Below, in pieces: positions 35,501 to 46,000 of a stretch of 64,000 nucleotides of DNA (the first letter of the stretch is position 1; each line of letters begins with the position of its first letter). This DNA is from Trachythela sp. YZ-2020 (taxonomy: Eukaryota > Cnidaria > Anthozoa > Malacalcyonacea > Clavulariidae). The notes beneath the pieces are model-generated. The model searched no databases and was not told the origin of the DNA. It saw nothing but the letters and a program-made list of their open reading frames with translations. The position numbers were made by a program, and so were the translations under genes. The DNA lies in NCBI GenBank assembly GCA_016169945.1, contig JADLSH010000162.1, positions 806,001 through 870,000 on the forward strand, read 5' to 3'.

Positions 35501-38500
35501 CGACCCTCCAATTTTCAAATCGACCCCTCCAATTTTCAAATCGACCCCTCCAATTTTCAACTCGACCCCTCCAATTTTCAAAACGACCCCCTCCAATTTT
35601 CAAATCGACCTCCAATTTTCAAATCGACCTCCAATTTTCAAAACGACCCCCTCCAATTTTCAAATCGACCTCCAATTTTCAATTGACCTCTCCAATTTTC
35701 AAATCGACCTCCAACTTTCAAATCGACCTCCAATTTTCAAATCGACCCTCCAATTTTCAAATCGACTTTCTCCAATTTTCAAATCGACCTCCAATTTTCA
35801 AAACGACCCCCTCCAATTTTCAAAACGACCTCCAATTTTCAAATCGACCTCCAATTTCAAATCGACCTCCAATTTTCAAACGACCCTCCAATTTTCAAAT
35901 CGACCCCTCCAATTTTCAAATCGACCCCTCCAATTTTAAAAACGACCCCCTCCAATTTTCAAATCGACCCCTCCAATTTTCAAATCGACCCCTCCAATTT
36001 CAAATCGACCCCTCCAATTTTCAAATCGACCCCTCCAATTTTCAAATCGACCTCCAATTTTCAACTCGACCCCCTCCAATTTTCAAAACGACCCCCCCTC
36101 CAATTTTCAAATCGACCCCTCCAATTTTCAAATCGACCCCTCCAATTTTCAAAACGACCCTCCAATTTTCAAATCGACCCTCCAATTTTCAATTCGACCC
36201 CTCTCCAATTTTCAAATCGACCCCCTCCAATTTTCAATTCGACCTCTCCAATTTTCAAATCGACCCTCCAATTTTCAAATCGACCTCCAATTTTTAAATC
36301 GCCCTCCAATTTTCAAATCGACCTCCAATTTTCAAACGACCCTCCAATTTTCAAATCGACCCCTCCAATTTTCAAATCGACCCTCCAATTTTCAAAACGA
36401 CCCCTCCAATTTTCAAATCGACCTCCAATTTTCAAATCGACCCCTCCAATTTTCAAATCGACCTCCAATTTTCAAATCGACCTCCAATTTTCAAATCGAC
36501 CTCCCCTCCAATTTTCAAATCGACCCTCCAATTTTCAAATCACCCCCTCCAATTTTCAAAACGACCTCCAATTTTCAAAACGACCTCCTCCAATTTTCAA
36601 AATCGACCTCCAATTTCCAAATCAATTTTCAAATCGACCCCCCTCCAATTTTCAAATCGATCCCCCTCCAATTTTCAAAACGACCCCCACATGTAGCTGA
36701 GACTGGAAGATTTAAAATATTCATATCAAAGTATTCAACTGTTCAATCATTCATTTGTGTTTTACAAACAGCCACGGTACAACTGCAAATGCTGCTTGCT
36801 ATTTTTTCTTATTTAGTTTGTTCGAAGTTTGTTAGCTGGGTCAACGTTTATGATACCACAGGTATATTGTGATTTTACTTTAGATTACTATTATTTGTCT
36901 TTCTAAAGAGACTGTTAAGGCTCTTTTCCACTCGTCGCAAAAACCAACTCGCAAGCTCGCTGCGAGCACTTTCATCCAATCACAATGCTCGACAGTTTAT
37001 TTTAATTACATGCAAGAACTCGCAGCGAGTTTGCGAGTTGGTTTTGCGATGAGTGGAAAAGAGCCTTTACACGGGGAAGTTTTTGCTGCATCTTGCAATG
37101 CAATGCAATGGCTGCACAGAGTCGTGTTATATGTGGAAACGTACCCACAGAAAAACAGTGAACATGGCCTGCGTTTCACTTCACCGATATCATCATTCTC
37201 ATTCATTTCTTTGTTGCCTTCTGGACATGTTTAGCACGAAAAATATCGGCAAACCAAAACGAGATTCATGCTCACAATTTCTCTGCGAATATACGTTTTA
37301 CCTAACATCGCTCTGTGTCCGAAATTGCGTTGAAAGTTGGCCTAAAGAATTCTGCATTTACTAGTGAAATGTATTCTTTGTTATTTGGTTAAAATGCTGT
37401 AAACTGTATCGCTGACAATACTTTTATTTATCTCACAGATTCTCGGTATTTTGGCTAATCCTCTGATTGTGAAATACGGCTCGTATCATATCATTCTAAC
37501 CTCATTTTATATCAAGGTTAGTAGAAAGTAAATTCTGAATCGAAATAATTCTCGTTTGACCGTCACATGAGAGTTGATGAAACTCTGATGCGAACTGTCG
37601 TTTGCCAACTCTTACCCTTATTTTACCAGGCCTTAAAGGGATATGGCAATATAAATTTAGTTTATCTCATTTGAAAGAACTTTTAAAATTATATATAATT
37701 CTCTTTTACCGATTCTCCGTATTTTGCTTAGTTCTTGAAATATTTTGACTGAAAACAATGAGCTGTCCGCCATCTTGGATGGATTTTCTATTTCATTAAC
37801 GGTGGTTTAGTGACTTCACAAGCAGGGTTAGCCATATAAAACTACTCCTAGGTGACCAAATAACAATTAGTAGATGTTTAAAAAGTTGTCAGTCAATTTG
37901 GTCAGTATAATTTTGGGCTCATAATGACCATTGGCTTTCTGGGTAAAATACTTGCGTGACCCTGCTTGTGACGTAACATGCATATCCACAAAAATCCAAG
38001 ATGGCGGACAGCTCGCTGATTTATGATTATTTCTCTCAAAATATCTCAAGAACTAAGAAAGATACGAAAAATCGGTAAGGGAGATTTTTATATAATTTTA
38101 AAAGTTCTTTCAAATGAGATATACTAAATTTTTATTGCCATATCTCTTTAACAGTAATTATGGATAAGTGGTCACTGGATCTCTAGAGAGAACAGTTTAT
38201 AGAACCGATAGAGCTATCCGGTATATACAGCTAGGGTGTATAGAAAAAGCTAATCCAACTTTGGCATGCTTTCGCGCGCATAATATTAAGTTTATAGATT
38301 TACTTTTTTCACACAAATAAAGATCAGGCTTTTAGCTGTCAAATGACACCATGTTGTATCACTGCGATCAATAATGGCTCAATACGATCCGAGGAAAAAA
38401 GAGTGGTCGAAATCACATCTCCTACCTTTGGGAACTGAAACGACCAACGAATTTTCGACCATTTGCCCAAATTATGGTCGCCTATGATATCGTATTTGGC

Positions 38501-41500
38501 CATTTTTTATCGCAATAATACAAGACACAAAGGAAATTATGCAATACCAAATTTTGTTGTGTCTATACACAGACTGTAATAAACATTGATAAATTTGTTC
38601 AATTCCTCTCTATTTTCAGCTTGCTATGGCAGTTTTATTATACTTGAGTGGACCAAGTCAAATACTCTTTCTGGCTGTTTTCTTCGTGCTTGACAAGTAA
38701 GCTTGTTTTGTATGTATTGTATACTATGAACGCTCGGTAGTGACACAGTGATTAGCATTGCATTCCTCCTGTAGTAACACTGGATCAATAAGAGATGATC
38801 CTTACTGGACCTCTAGGAAGAACAGTGTAGAACTGATAGAACTATCCAGTATAAATAAAGTTAGTTTAGTTTAGGTTTCCTCCTGTAGTAACACTGAATC
38901 AATAAGAGATGACCCTTACTGGACCTCTAGGGAGAACAGTTTAGAACTGATAGAGCTATCCAGTATAAATAAAGTTAGTTTAGTTTAGGTTTCCTCCTGT
39001 AGTAACACTGAATCAATAAGAGATGATCCTTACTGGACCTCTAGGGAGAACAGTTTAGAACTGATAGAACTATCCAGTATAAATAAAGTTAGTTTAGTTT
39101 AGGTTTCCTCCTGTAGTAACACTGAATCAATAAGAGATGACCCTTACTGGACCTCTAGGAAGAACAGTTTAGAACTGATAGAGCTATCCAGTATAGATAG
39201 AGTTAGTTTAGTTTAGGTTTCCTTCTGTAGTAACACTGGATCAATAAGAGATGACCCTTACTGGACCTCTAGGAAGAACAGTTTAGAACTGATAGAGCTA
39301 TCCAGTATAGATAGAGTTAGTTTAGTTTAGGTTTCATCTTGTAGTAACACTGGATCAATAAGAGATGGCTCTTACTGGACCTCTAGAGAGAACAGGTTAG
39401 AACTGATGGAGCTATCCAGTATAAATAAGTTTAGTTTAGTTTAAACTAATTCTAATTTGTACCAGCTAAGCAATTATTAATACAACTACAAACTATAGCA
39501 CATGCTAACGTCGTATGCATATTTCAAATTTCAGGAGTATTCCAAGCGCAACATTCTCGCAGTTTAATATGCCGCTCTCAGATATTATTGATGATGATCT
39601 TGTCAAGTATAAACGAAGGTAGGATAAAGAGCCGTTAAAGTAAGCCGACATTCAACAAACATATACAGTAATACTGTAAAAGTTATGTTAATTTGTATGT
39701 TTTTCTGTGTTGTATAGTTCACCAGTGTCGTCGCTTGTGTTTGGTACAAATGCTTTGTTCACTAAACCAGCCCAGTCCTGTGCTCCCATGTTGATTGTTG
39801 CTATCCTGTCCAGTTACGGTTATAAGGTAGGTTCTGCATGTTTACCTAATGATTTGTTCAGTTCAGGTCAGGTCAGTTCGATTTCAGTTCAGTTCAGTTC
39901 AGTTCAGTTCGAGTTCAGTTCAGTTCGAGTTCAGTTCGAGTTCAGTTCAGTTCAGTTCAGTTCAGTTCAGTTCAGTTCAGTTCAGTTCAGTTCAGTTCGA
40001 GTTCAGTTCGAGTTCGAGTTCGAGTTTAGTTCGAGTTTAGTTCGAGTTTAGTTCGAGTTTAGTTCGAGTTTAGTTCGAGTTTAGTTCGAGTTTAGTTCGA
40101 GTTTAGTTCGAGTTTAGTTCGAGTTTAGTTCGAGTTTAGTTCGAGTTTAGTTCGAGTTTAGTTCGAGTTTAGTTCGAGTTTAGTTCGAGTTTAGTTCGAG
40201 TTTAGTTCGAGTTTAGTTCGAGTTTAGTTCGAGTTTAGTTCGAGTTTAGTTCGAGTTTAGTTCGAGTTTAGTTCGAGTTTAGTTCGAGTTTAGTTCGAGT
40301 TTAGTTCGAGTTTAGTTTAGTTCAGTTTAGTTCAGTTCGAGTTTAGTTCAGTTTAGTTCAGTTCGAGTTTAGTTCAGTTCGAGTTTAGTTCAGTTCGAGT
40401 TTAGTTCAGTTCGAGTTCAGTTCAGTTCGAGTTCAGTTCAGTTCAGTTCAGTTCAGTTCAGTTCAGTTCAGTTCAGTTCAGTTCAGTTCAGTTCAGTTCA
40501 GTTCAGTTCAGTTCAGTTCAGTTCAGTTCAGTTCAGTTCAGTTCAGTTCAGTTCAGTTCAGTTCAGTTCAGTTCAGTTCAGTTCAGTTCAGTTCAGTTCA
40601 GTTCAGTTCAGTTCAGTACAGTACAGTACAGTACAGTACAGTTCAGTTCAGTTCAGTTCAGTTCAGTTCAGTTCAGTTCAGTTCAGTTCAGTACAGTACA
40701 GTTCAGTTCAGTTCAGTTCAGTTCAGTTCAGTTCAGTACAGTTCAGTTCAGTTCAGTTCAGTTCAGTACGCAGCTCAGTTCACAGCTCAGTTCACAGTTC
40801 AGTTTATTGTGTTTACCTCTCTGAGAAGGACGCGGAAAGGCTTAACAGGTTTCACAACCCAATCTACAAAGGTCTTCGAGGGTTGTTGTTAGTTATGATT
40901 AATGCCTAAGGGTTAGTTTTTAGCGAGGGAGGAAGACCGTAGTGCCCGGAGAAAAACCCTCGAAGCACAGGAGAGAACCAACCAATCTCAACTTACATGA
41001 GTTTATCATGAAGCACAGGACATTATCCAACCTAAGTCAATCCCTGCCCTCGCACGTTTAGGAGCAAGGAAGATTGAATTTATTTACTTCCCACCAAATA
41101 TAGTAAACTAAAACAATTTATACTTTAATATCTATTCATGAAATTTCTGTGGGTTTTTTCATTAGGATAAAAGTGGAGTTACCAAGTCTACCCCAGGTAT
41201 GTCATTAGTAAATATCTCCAATAACTTTATCAGGGCAGGCGTTAGTATTGAAAATTTCGATAATTTACTGATTTTCAGCACAAGGAAAATTTATATTCTT
41301 TTTATATTCTTTCAATCTTTTTATATTCTTTCAATATTTATATATTTACTTAAATATGTAGTTTAATATGGACTGCTTAGCCAAGTTTCGGGTTTGTCAA
41401 TTCGACATTTTCCTTTTAAATGCTCTAAAACTCAATTTTGGAACTGCCCGCCATTTTAAATTTTAGAACAATCCATTTTACATTCATAGAACAATCCATT

Positions 41501-41724
41501 TTACGTCGCCCATCGCGGGTGACCCATGGCAGCCCCTAACCTCGATTCGTGCTGTATTTTTAGGCTCGCTAACATCCTCACAAGACCTTAAAACGGTGAT
41601 GTTTAACATAATGTGTTTTCTGCCAGCAATTATCGCTATTTTACAAATATTGGCATGGAGTTGTTACAATCTACGGGGAAGGCGAGAAAAGACGAACGAT
41701 GATGAAAGGTTTGAGCTCCACTGA
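17558..41724 (+). CDS. MFSD13A (TMEM180): MFSD13A/TMEM180-like major facilitator protein, sixteen exons found, one expected exon missing
   Basis: Exons: 17558-17664, 18609-18693, 20201-20274, 20440-20543, 21150-21225, 21331-21391, 21920-22046, 24169-24243, 26154-26182, 36817-36861, 37439-37516, 38620-38696, 39535-39618, 39718-39826, 41166-41196, 41564-41724. All use GT-AG and join in frame to 440 residues (human 517). Landmarks in human order: FEFYYVKTFLNIYKINN, NDPLFGYL (56-63), SANDRAQLL (139-145), NFICFVIMNFLQ (end of exon 9), LVKYGSYH-type loop, DDDLVKYKR, FTKPAQS (355-361) and a last membrane helix before a basic tail. This is a 12-helix MFS-fold protein whose transport substrate is not established. 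Between exon 9 and 36817 the family's highly conserved VFHxxFNxNFFPLFL helix is absent: about 25 residues, expected as one phase-0 exon. The start is chosen by homology; the frame stays open upstream. Confidence 0.87.
18257..18390. mobile_element. Palindromic MITE with 60-bp arms
   Basis: Arms start TAGGCCTGGTTTCCATATGG and end with the complement. GTAACCGTGTC and TATCTCCACGACA-type segments mirror each other around a short centre (ACTTATTAGACTGCAG). TA is present at both ends. Lies in MFSD13A intron 1. Confidence 0.85.
18755..18857. mobile_element. TTAACCCATT-type MITE
   Basis: Runs from CTAACCCATTAGCTGGCAAT to GTACTGCCAGTTAATGGTTA. The inner part carries GATGCGCCCTACTTTAGTAT and CGTCAGTGGTAGG. 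Lies in MFSD13A intron 2, just after exon 2. Confidence 0.8.
19322..19497. mobile_element. MITE-like element enclosing a telomere-like TTAGGG tract
   Basis: Opposite-orientation copy of 6905-7063. The left end is GAGTCACGATTTAGGAACAG, then AGTTACTATTTTTAGAC, then degenerate TTAGGG/GGATTA hexamers (about 19369-19428). The right end is CTTCCTAAAATGTGACAGG. Inside MFSD13A intron 2. Confidence 0.78.
20641..20945. mobile_element. ACAAGTTGTTG MITE in MFSD13A intron 4
   Basis: Full-length family member in the same orientation as 5735-6062, starting CACATTTTGTCAACAAGATG and ending CCTGATAACAAGTTGTTGAA. The intron is 20544-21149. Confidence 0.88.
21405..21740. repeat. C-rich dispersed repeat fragment
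   Basis: A GGGGCCAAAGCCCTCCC segment, a run of 15 or more C near 21482, and a second C run near 21709. Similar CCCCTGG-rich text lies at 15000-15070 and at the extreme right end. It looks like the edge of a transposon family with G/C homopolymers. No ORF. Confidence 0.5.
22063..24082 (+). repeat. Large 114-bp satellite array, about 18 copies, in MFSD13A intron 7
   Basis: Begins about 17 bp after the exon 7 donor (22046/22047) and ends about 87 bp before exon 8 (24169). Copies differ at recurring positions, such as AGAGTCATC, AGGATCATC or AGGGTCATC and TTCTCCC or TTCTTCC, so adjacent copies are not simple clones. Confidence 0.97.
24961..25056 (+). repeat. 96-bp direct repeat, copy 1
   Basis: GTACTGCCAGATATTATGCG through CACTGAGATCGAAAACGCAT. 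It recurs at 25383-25479 with a few substitutions, 422 bp away. No LTR-type TG..CA ends or internal coding is seen, so this is probably two copies of one small element. Confidence 0.8.
25383..25479 (+). repeat. 96-bp direct repeat, copy 2
   Basis: Partner of 24961-25056, starting GTACAGCCAGATATTACGCG. The shared core GTGAACTGAATCGCTAGC is identical. Confidence 0.8.
25724..26057. mobile_element. Inverted-repeat element (CAGTCTCAGC / GACGCAGAACGCG family)
   Basis: The left arm ATGACGCGTTCTGCGTCGGG to CCGAGACTGGAAGAATTAAA is complementary to the right arm AATTCTTCCAGTCTCAGCC to TCCCGACGCAGAACGCG. Each arm is about 120 bp. Related copies are at 54793-55112, 1-64 (one arm) and 36690-36750 (one arm). 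It ends about 95 bp before the 29-nt exon 9. Confidence 0.85.
26195..28300 (-). repeat. Large 114-bp satellite array, inverted, about 18 copies, in the intron after exon 9
   Basis: Same unit as 22063-24082 but reversed, reading CTGATAGAGCTATCCAGTAT. It starts about 13 bp after the exon 9 donor (26182/26183). A run of near-identical copies with TTTTCTCCTGTAGTAACACT (26350-26890) marks a recent local amplification. The distal end (28050-28300) is degraded by small deletions. Confidence 0.97.
28301..28758. other. Unique intron sequence between two arrays; possible decayed exon remnant
   Basis: This is the only non-repetitive stretch in the 10.6-kb intron where the conserved MFSD13A exon is expected. 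Reading from 28331, GTATTTCAC gives VFH, and later codons give N and N at the family's VFHxxFNxN spacing. That frame has a stop in place of the Phe and is one base out from the nearest AG (28328-28329). No open exon with usable splice sites was found. Confidence 0.35.
28759..36690 (+). repeat. Giant tandem array of a 19-23 bp unit, about 390 copies
   Basis: The unit is TCCAATTTTCAAATCGACC followed by zero to several extra C. Length variation is mostly in the C run, with recurrent AAACGACC and AATCGGCC variants. Because the unit has no stop in any forward frame, long open frames appear (for example 29407-34476); they are not genes. The array lies in a single MFSD13A intron (26183-36816) and accounts for about three quarters of it. 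The left margin (28800-29500) is the most irregular and the interior the most regular. Confidence 0.97.
36917..37068. mobile_element. Palindromic MITE with 48-bp arms
   Basis: The left arm starts AAGGCTCTTTTCCACTCGTC and the right arm ends GATGAGTGGAAAAGAGCCTT. AACTCGCAAGCTCGCTGCGAG is mirrored by CTCGCAGCGAGTTTGCGAGTT. Lies in MFSD13A after exon 36817-36861. Confidence 0.88.
37075..37340. repeat. Dispersed repeat shared with 56855-57000 and 59090-59310
   Basis: Shared words GGAAGTTTTTGCTGCA, GCGTTTCACTTCACCGATAT, CATTCATTTCTTTGTTG and AATTTCTCTGCGAATAT. The copy at 59090-59310 is reversed. Small open frames here reflect the repeat only. Confidence 0.7.
37634..38153. mobile_element. MITE with about 150-bp inverted arms
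   Basis: The left arm AAAGGGATATGGCAATATAA to CCGCCATCTTGGATGG mirrors the right arm CCAAGATGGCGGACAGCTC to TATTGCCATATCTCTTTAA. AAGAACTTTTAAAATTATAT lies in both arms. No ORF. Confidence 0.85.
38764..39450 (-). repeat. 114-bp satellite array, inverted, about 6 copies, in an MFSD13A intron
   Basis: Fills most of the intron 38697-39534, starting about 68 bp after the donor and ending about 85 bp before the acceptor. A lone decayed half-copy sits at 38165-38225. Confidence 0.95.
39860..40800 (+). repeat. AGTTC / GAGTTTAGTTC composite VNTR
   Basis: Starts as CAGTTCAGTT pentamers with GAGTTC interruptions. It changes near 40020 to an 11-bp repeat GAGTTTAGTTC (about 26 copies to 40315), returns to pure AGTTC from about 40430, and includes AGTAC patches at 40615 and 40690. 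It begins 33 bp after the donor of the exon at 39718-39826. Confidence 0.97.
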
Positions 41725-42634
41725 AATCAAGTACGAATTGATTTTAACATGTTTAGTATTGTAGAGTTTAGTGCCAGTGTAGGTAGCGTTAATGCAGTAA
41801 ACGTCGGGTCTTTATGATCAAACTACCTAAAAAATTCAACAAGAACGTCGAGGTTTCGCTCGAGACGAATACAAGTTATTATCCCAAATCGAGGTCTGAG
41901 CTACGATCTAAAATTCCATGTACTGTGTACGGATTTTTACAGGCCGTTCAACAAGGTGTCAACAGAGGTTCGGCACCATCCCGTGACTAAAAGCTGGCTG
42001 TTAAACATGTTTTGTCTGTCATTATAACAAGTATTCATAACAAATTTCAAGTCGATACAATTATTCCCTCGCGAGTTAATTTAAGAAGGTTTGAATAATT
42101 CTTATTGCTGTCGTCAGCATTATTTTCACTGAATGCCTTTAAAAAGCTACGTTTTTTTCCAAAGCTAACGCGAAAAACTAACTTTAGAAACAATATATTA
42201 TAATATATAGTTATCCTACAGTCTAGCTATAATCCCAAAATAGTTTTACATCGTAAAATATTTAAATATAAGCTTCTTGCCCCGAAATACGTATATTGTA
42301 ATGCGTGTGCGAACATTGAACTTTATGTTGACCAAAAAATTTAGGACCTATACACTTATTCTTTTACAACTTCAGAAATTAAGTTATCGTCCCCTTATAA
42401 GTTATATGATTTTACAAAAATAGCTGTATGTATATTTGAACAATGAATTATAGAGTGCAAATCTGTGACAAAGAAATTGCGAGTTGTTTTCCCAAATCCC
42501 GTGATTATATTTATATATGATTCCATTTATGCATATTTATAATAATGAGCGATTCCGTTAAGTTGTAGCTGTCGTGATCAAATTAAGGTCGTCGGTGTAA
42601 GGCAGAATGGATCTATTTTGTCTTTTAAGCGCAC
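41725..42634. other. Convergent intergenic region; no gene seen
   Basis: Between the MFSD13A stop and the MITE near the SLC13 stop. AT-rich with no recognisable ORF, tRNA or canonical AATAAA clearly placed for either gene. Confidence 0.5.
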
Positions 42635-42955
42635 AAGTTGTAACAAATCTGCAGTATAGACTTGTACCAATGCTGTTTCAACAACTTGTTATCAGGATGT
42701 GTTCGCTTGTTCTCAGCTTGTTGACAAGTTGTCAACGGCTTGTTGACAAGTTGCTACAAGGTTGTTGGCTCAACAAATTTGTTACCAGTTCAACAACTTG
42801 TTATCGTCCTGCAATGTTAACAAGTTGTGAGTGACAACCTTGTAGCAACTTGATAAAATGACAACATTGTTACAACTTGTTGAGAAGCTTGCTACAAGTC
42901 TGTTGCGAACACATCTTGTTGACAAGATGTGAGATTTTTACACTTTTACGTGTGT
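42635..42955. mobile_element. ACAAGTTGTTG MITE at the SLC13 3' side
   Basis: Inverted relative to 5735-6062, ending CATCTTGTTGACAAGATGTG. It begins about 80 bp past the SLC13 stop codon, so it may be transcribed in that gene's 3' UTR. Confidence 0.88.
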
Positions 42956-43037
42956 AGCTATTACATCGACCAGCTTGACATGATAACGACAGCCACGCGA
43001 CTAAATGAAATGCAGTCTTTAACTTAACACAATATTG

Positions 43038-46000
43038 TTAGGTTGTGTTGTTTCTTATAACACAATCTAGGACTTTTGTTGAGTTGGCAATATTAGCCCA
43101 GCTTGGGAATGTGTTGAGGTCAAAATACCATGTCCCAAACGTGTAGAGCCATAACATCAAAACTGCCACACTTGTAATGTTCATAAATAGTCCTGTTTTT
43201 GCCTAGAATAAGATATAATTGTATTTTTCACTATCAAAACTAAATTGAACTAACGTTATTTGTTAAACGAATGAACTGATATACGTTTTTTTAATCGCCA
43301 AAAACACTTGAAAAGTATGTTGAGGGCAAAATCTTACTATAAATTGATGCTAAAATATACATTGGGTGGCAAATTCCACCGTTGGACAAAGTCGAAAGCT
43401 AATTAGAATGAAATGCAACATGGCTGACATTAATCGTACGCCAACTTTCCTTAATAACTCGAGTTCTAGACATGTTAAAACAACAAACTATGCACCAAAA
43501 TACTTCTCGTTGTTCAAGGACTTTGGCGAGATATATCTTATTTTATACCTCTCAGTATTTCGCAAGATATTCACACCAATATGGCGGCCATAAGCCTCAT
43601 ATTGTTGTATTTAAAACGTTCTAAAACTCATTAGAAGAGATATTGGAAGCTATATTTCTCAAGTTACGTAGGAAAAGATATTTGCTTCGTAGTATAACTA
43701 ATTTAAACAACTAACGATTTGACTAATCGAGAATTTGACTGATTTAAAAATCTGATCTCATTAAAAATATTTCGGCTTGAAAATTGCCTCATTGAATTCA
43801 TCAGGATACTCCATCCAGTTCTAGTTTTCAGATCAGTGGCAACTTAGTGAACTTACCATATCCGTTACTTTAAGATAACCAGAGGCAAACACTATAGCAT
43901 TGGGCGGTGTGGCGACCGGAAGCATAAAGGCAAATGAACAGGCGACCGTAGCTGGAACCATTAAACGCCATGGATGTATTTTGAGACCCGTTGCCTAATA
44001 TACAAAATGCATAAGTTTTAAGTTCACGACTAGTTATTAGAGAGCAGGGCGTATTTGAGAGGGGGGAGCTTAATAGAGAATTTACGTTGGCAATAGAACT
44101 TCAATACACTTACCAATGTTCCAAGTATGGGCAAAAATATTGTAGCAGTTGCAGTGTTAGATGTCACCTCGGTGAACGCACACAGCATTGAAGCAGTGAT
44201 CAGCACTGTCACAAATGTAGGCACACTGTCTAGTTTTGAAAGTTGTTGTCCAAGCCATTCTGATAAACCCGAATCCTACACAAGAAAATATTCTATTTGA
44301 ATCAAAACAATTGTGTTTATCGACATTCAAATTCACAAGGAATTTCTAACAAACAGTTGTTTTAACTTGTTTGAATAACAAATATTTGCATGGTGTTGGT
44401 GACACAGTGTTGGTTCGATTCCTATCACTGATCTGAAAACAAGGACTGGATAGTGCATCTGCTATGCATAAATGAAGCCAATGGCGGCCATATTGGTGTG
44501 ACCACCACAAATCTACTGTGGTGTTGGGAACATGTTTAAAGAGGTTCCAACAGTTTCTAGTTATTGGTGGGAAAATACACGTATTGTAAAGATAAAAATT
44601 TATCATCAGTGGCCTCTCTTTCTTCCTAAATTTGCCGGTGAATAACTAACGAGGTCACACCAATATGGCCGCCATAAGCCTCATTATGTGGTGTTTAAAA
44701 CGTTCTAAAACTCATTAGAAGAGATGTTGGAAGCTATATTTCTCTGCATAGTCCGATGGGGAAATTGTGTCCCACATACCTTAGCTGCCTTGGCCATAGC
44801 AAAACCAGCTCCCAACAAGAGTACAATATTCCAGGCAAATTTTTGTGACACTGTCGGCCAGTCAAGCAATGTCGCTGAGCGTCCATCACTTGGTGTTTCT
44901 AAAGAAAAGCAAAACAATGATATATTTCTCAATCTCATTAAATAATTCATGACAAGACACAAGTCGTTGTCTTCATACCACGGTAATTGTTCAATAAATT
45001 ATACTTTATAAATTTCTCATCGAATTTTCATCCAAAATGAACCTTCTGCTAGGCCTATGGCCATTAGCTGAACAAATTTTCGTATAGAAATGTTTGATAT
45101 TATTTGCGATATTGTGCTCACAGCGGACAGACAAACACACACACGCACGCACACGAACAGGTGAGAACTATAAAATAATCGTACCTTCAATATCGTATTC
45201 GTTATCCTTGGAAAATATTCGTGAAAATATTCTTGGTTTCCGAGAAGGGAAATTGAACAAAGAAAACGCGACAACAATACCGACTGTGCCATCCCGGACA
45301 TATCTGTACAAACAATATATATGAATTTTGAGTAAATGTATTTCAGGTTTCCCTCCAAGATCATCCCAATACTGGACCTCCAGGGAGAACAGTTTAGAAC
45401 TGATGGAGATATCCAGTATAATTAAAGTTAGTTTAGTTTAGGTTTCCTCGTGTAGTAACACTGGATCAATAAGAGATGATCCTTACTGGACCTCTAGGGA
45501 GAACAGTTTAGAACTGATAGAGCTATCCAGTATAAATAAAGTTAGTTTAGTTTAGGTTTCTTCCTGTAGTAACACTGGATCAATAAGAGATGACTCTTAC
45601 TGGACCTCTAGGAAGAACAGTTTAGAACTGATAGAGCTATCCAGTATGAATAAAGTTAGTACATTGCGGCTTTGCATGCCTTTCTGTTGATCTTACCCAT
45701 CTTTAAATAAAACAGACCATCCATCAATAAATTTCGGATCTCGGAACAGCCATAGTAACGCCAAGATAACAAAATGAACTAGCACTGCTATCTCTGCAAA
45801 TCTACAAAAATTAAAAATTTCGGCTATCGACAACTTTTAACAGTGATTGGTTTATCCGTCGAGACTGAAAATTCTCCTCAAAACTCCTGAGACTCCCATT
45901 ACAACTAGCGATATTGCACGATAAATGGACTGCAGAAACAGCCGCCCTATTTGTTGTTTGTAAAGAGCAGTTCTACTATGGAACCTCGCTATGGCGAACA

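Noticed and set aside
28814..36297. Very long forward open frames, including one of 1689 codons, and glycine-rich minus-strand frames in the same region
   Set aside because: They are produced by a unit of about 20 bp without stop codons. Translation just cycles through PPIFKST, NFQID and LQFSNRP as the C-run shifts the frame. No domain, start context or non-repeat flank supports a gene.
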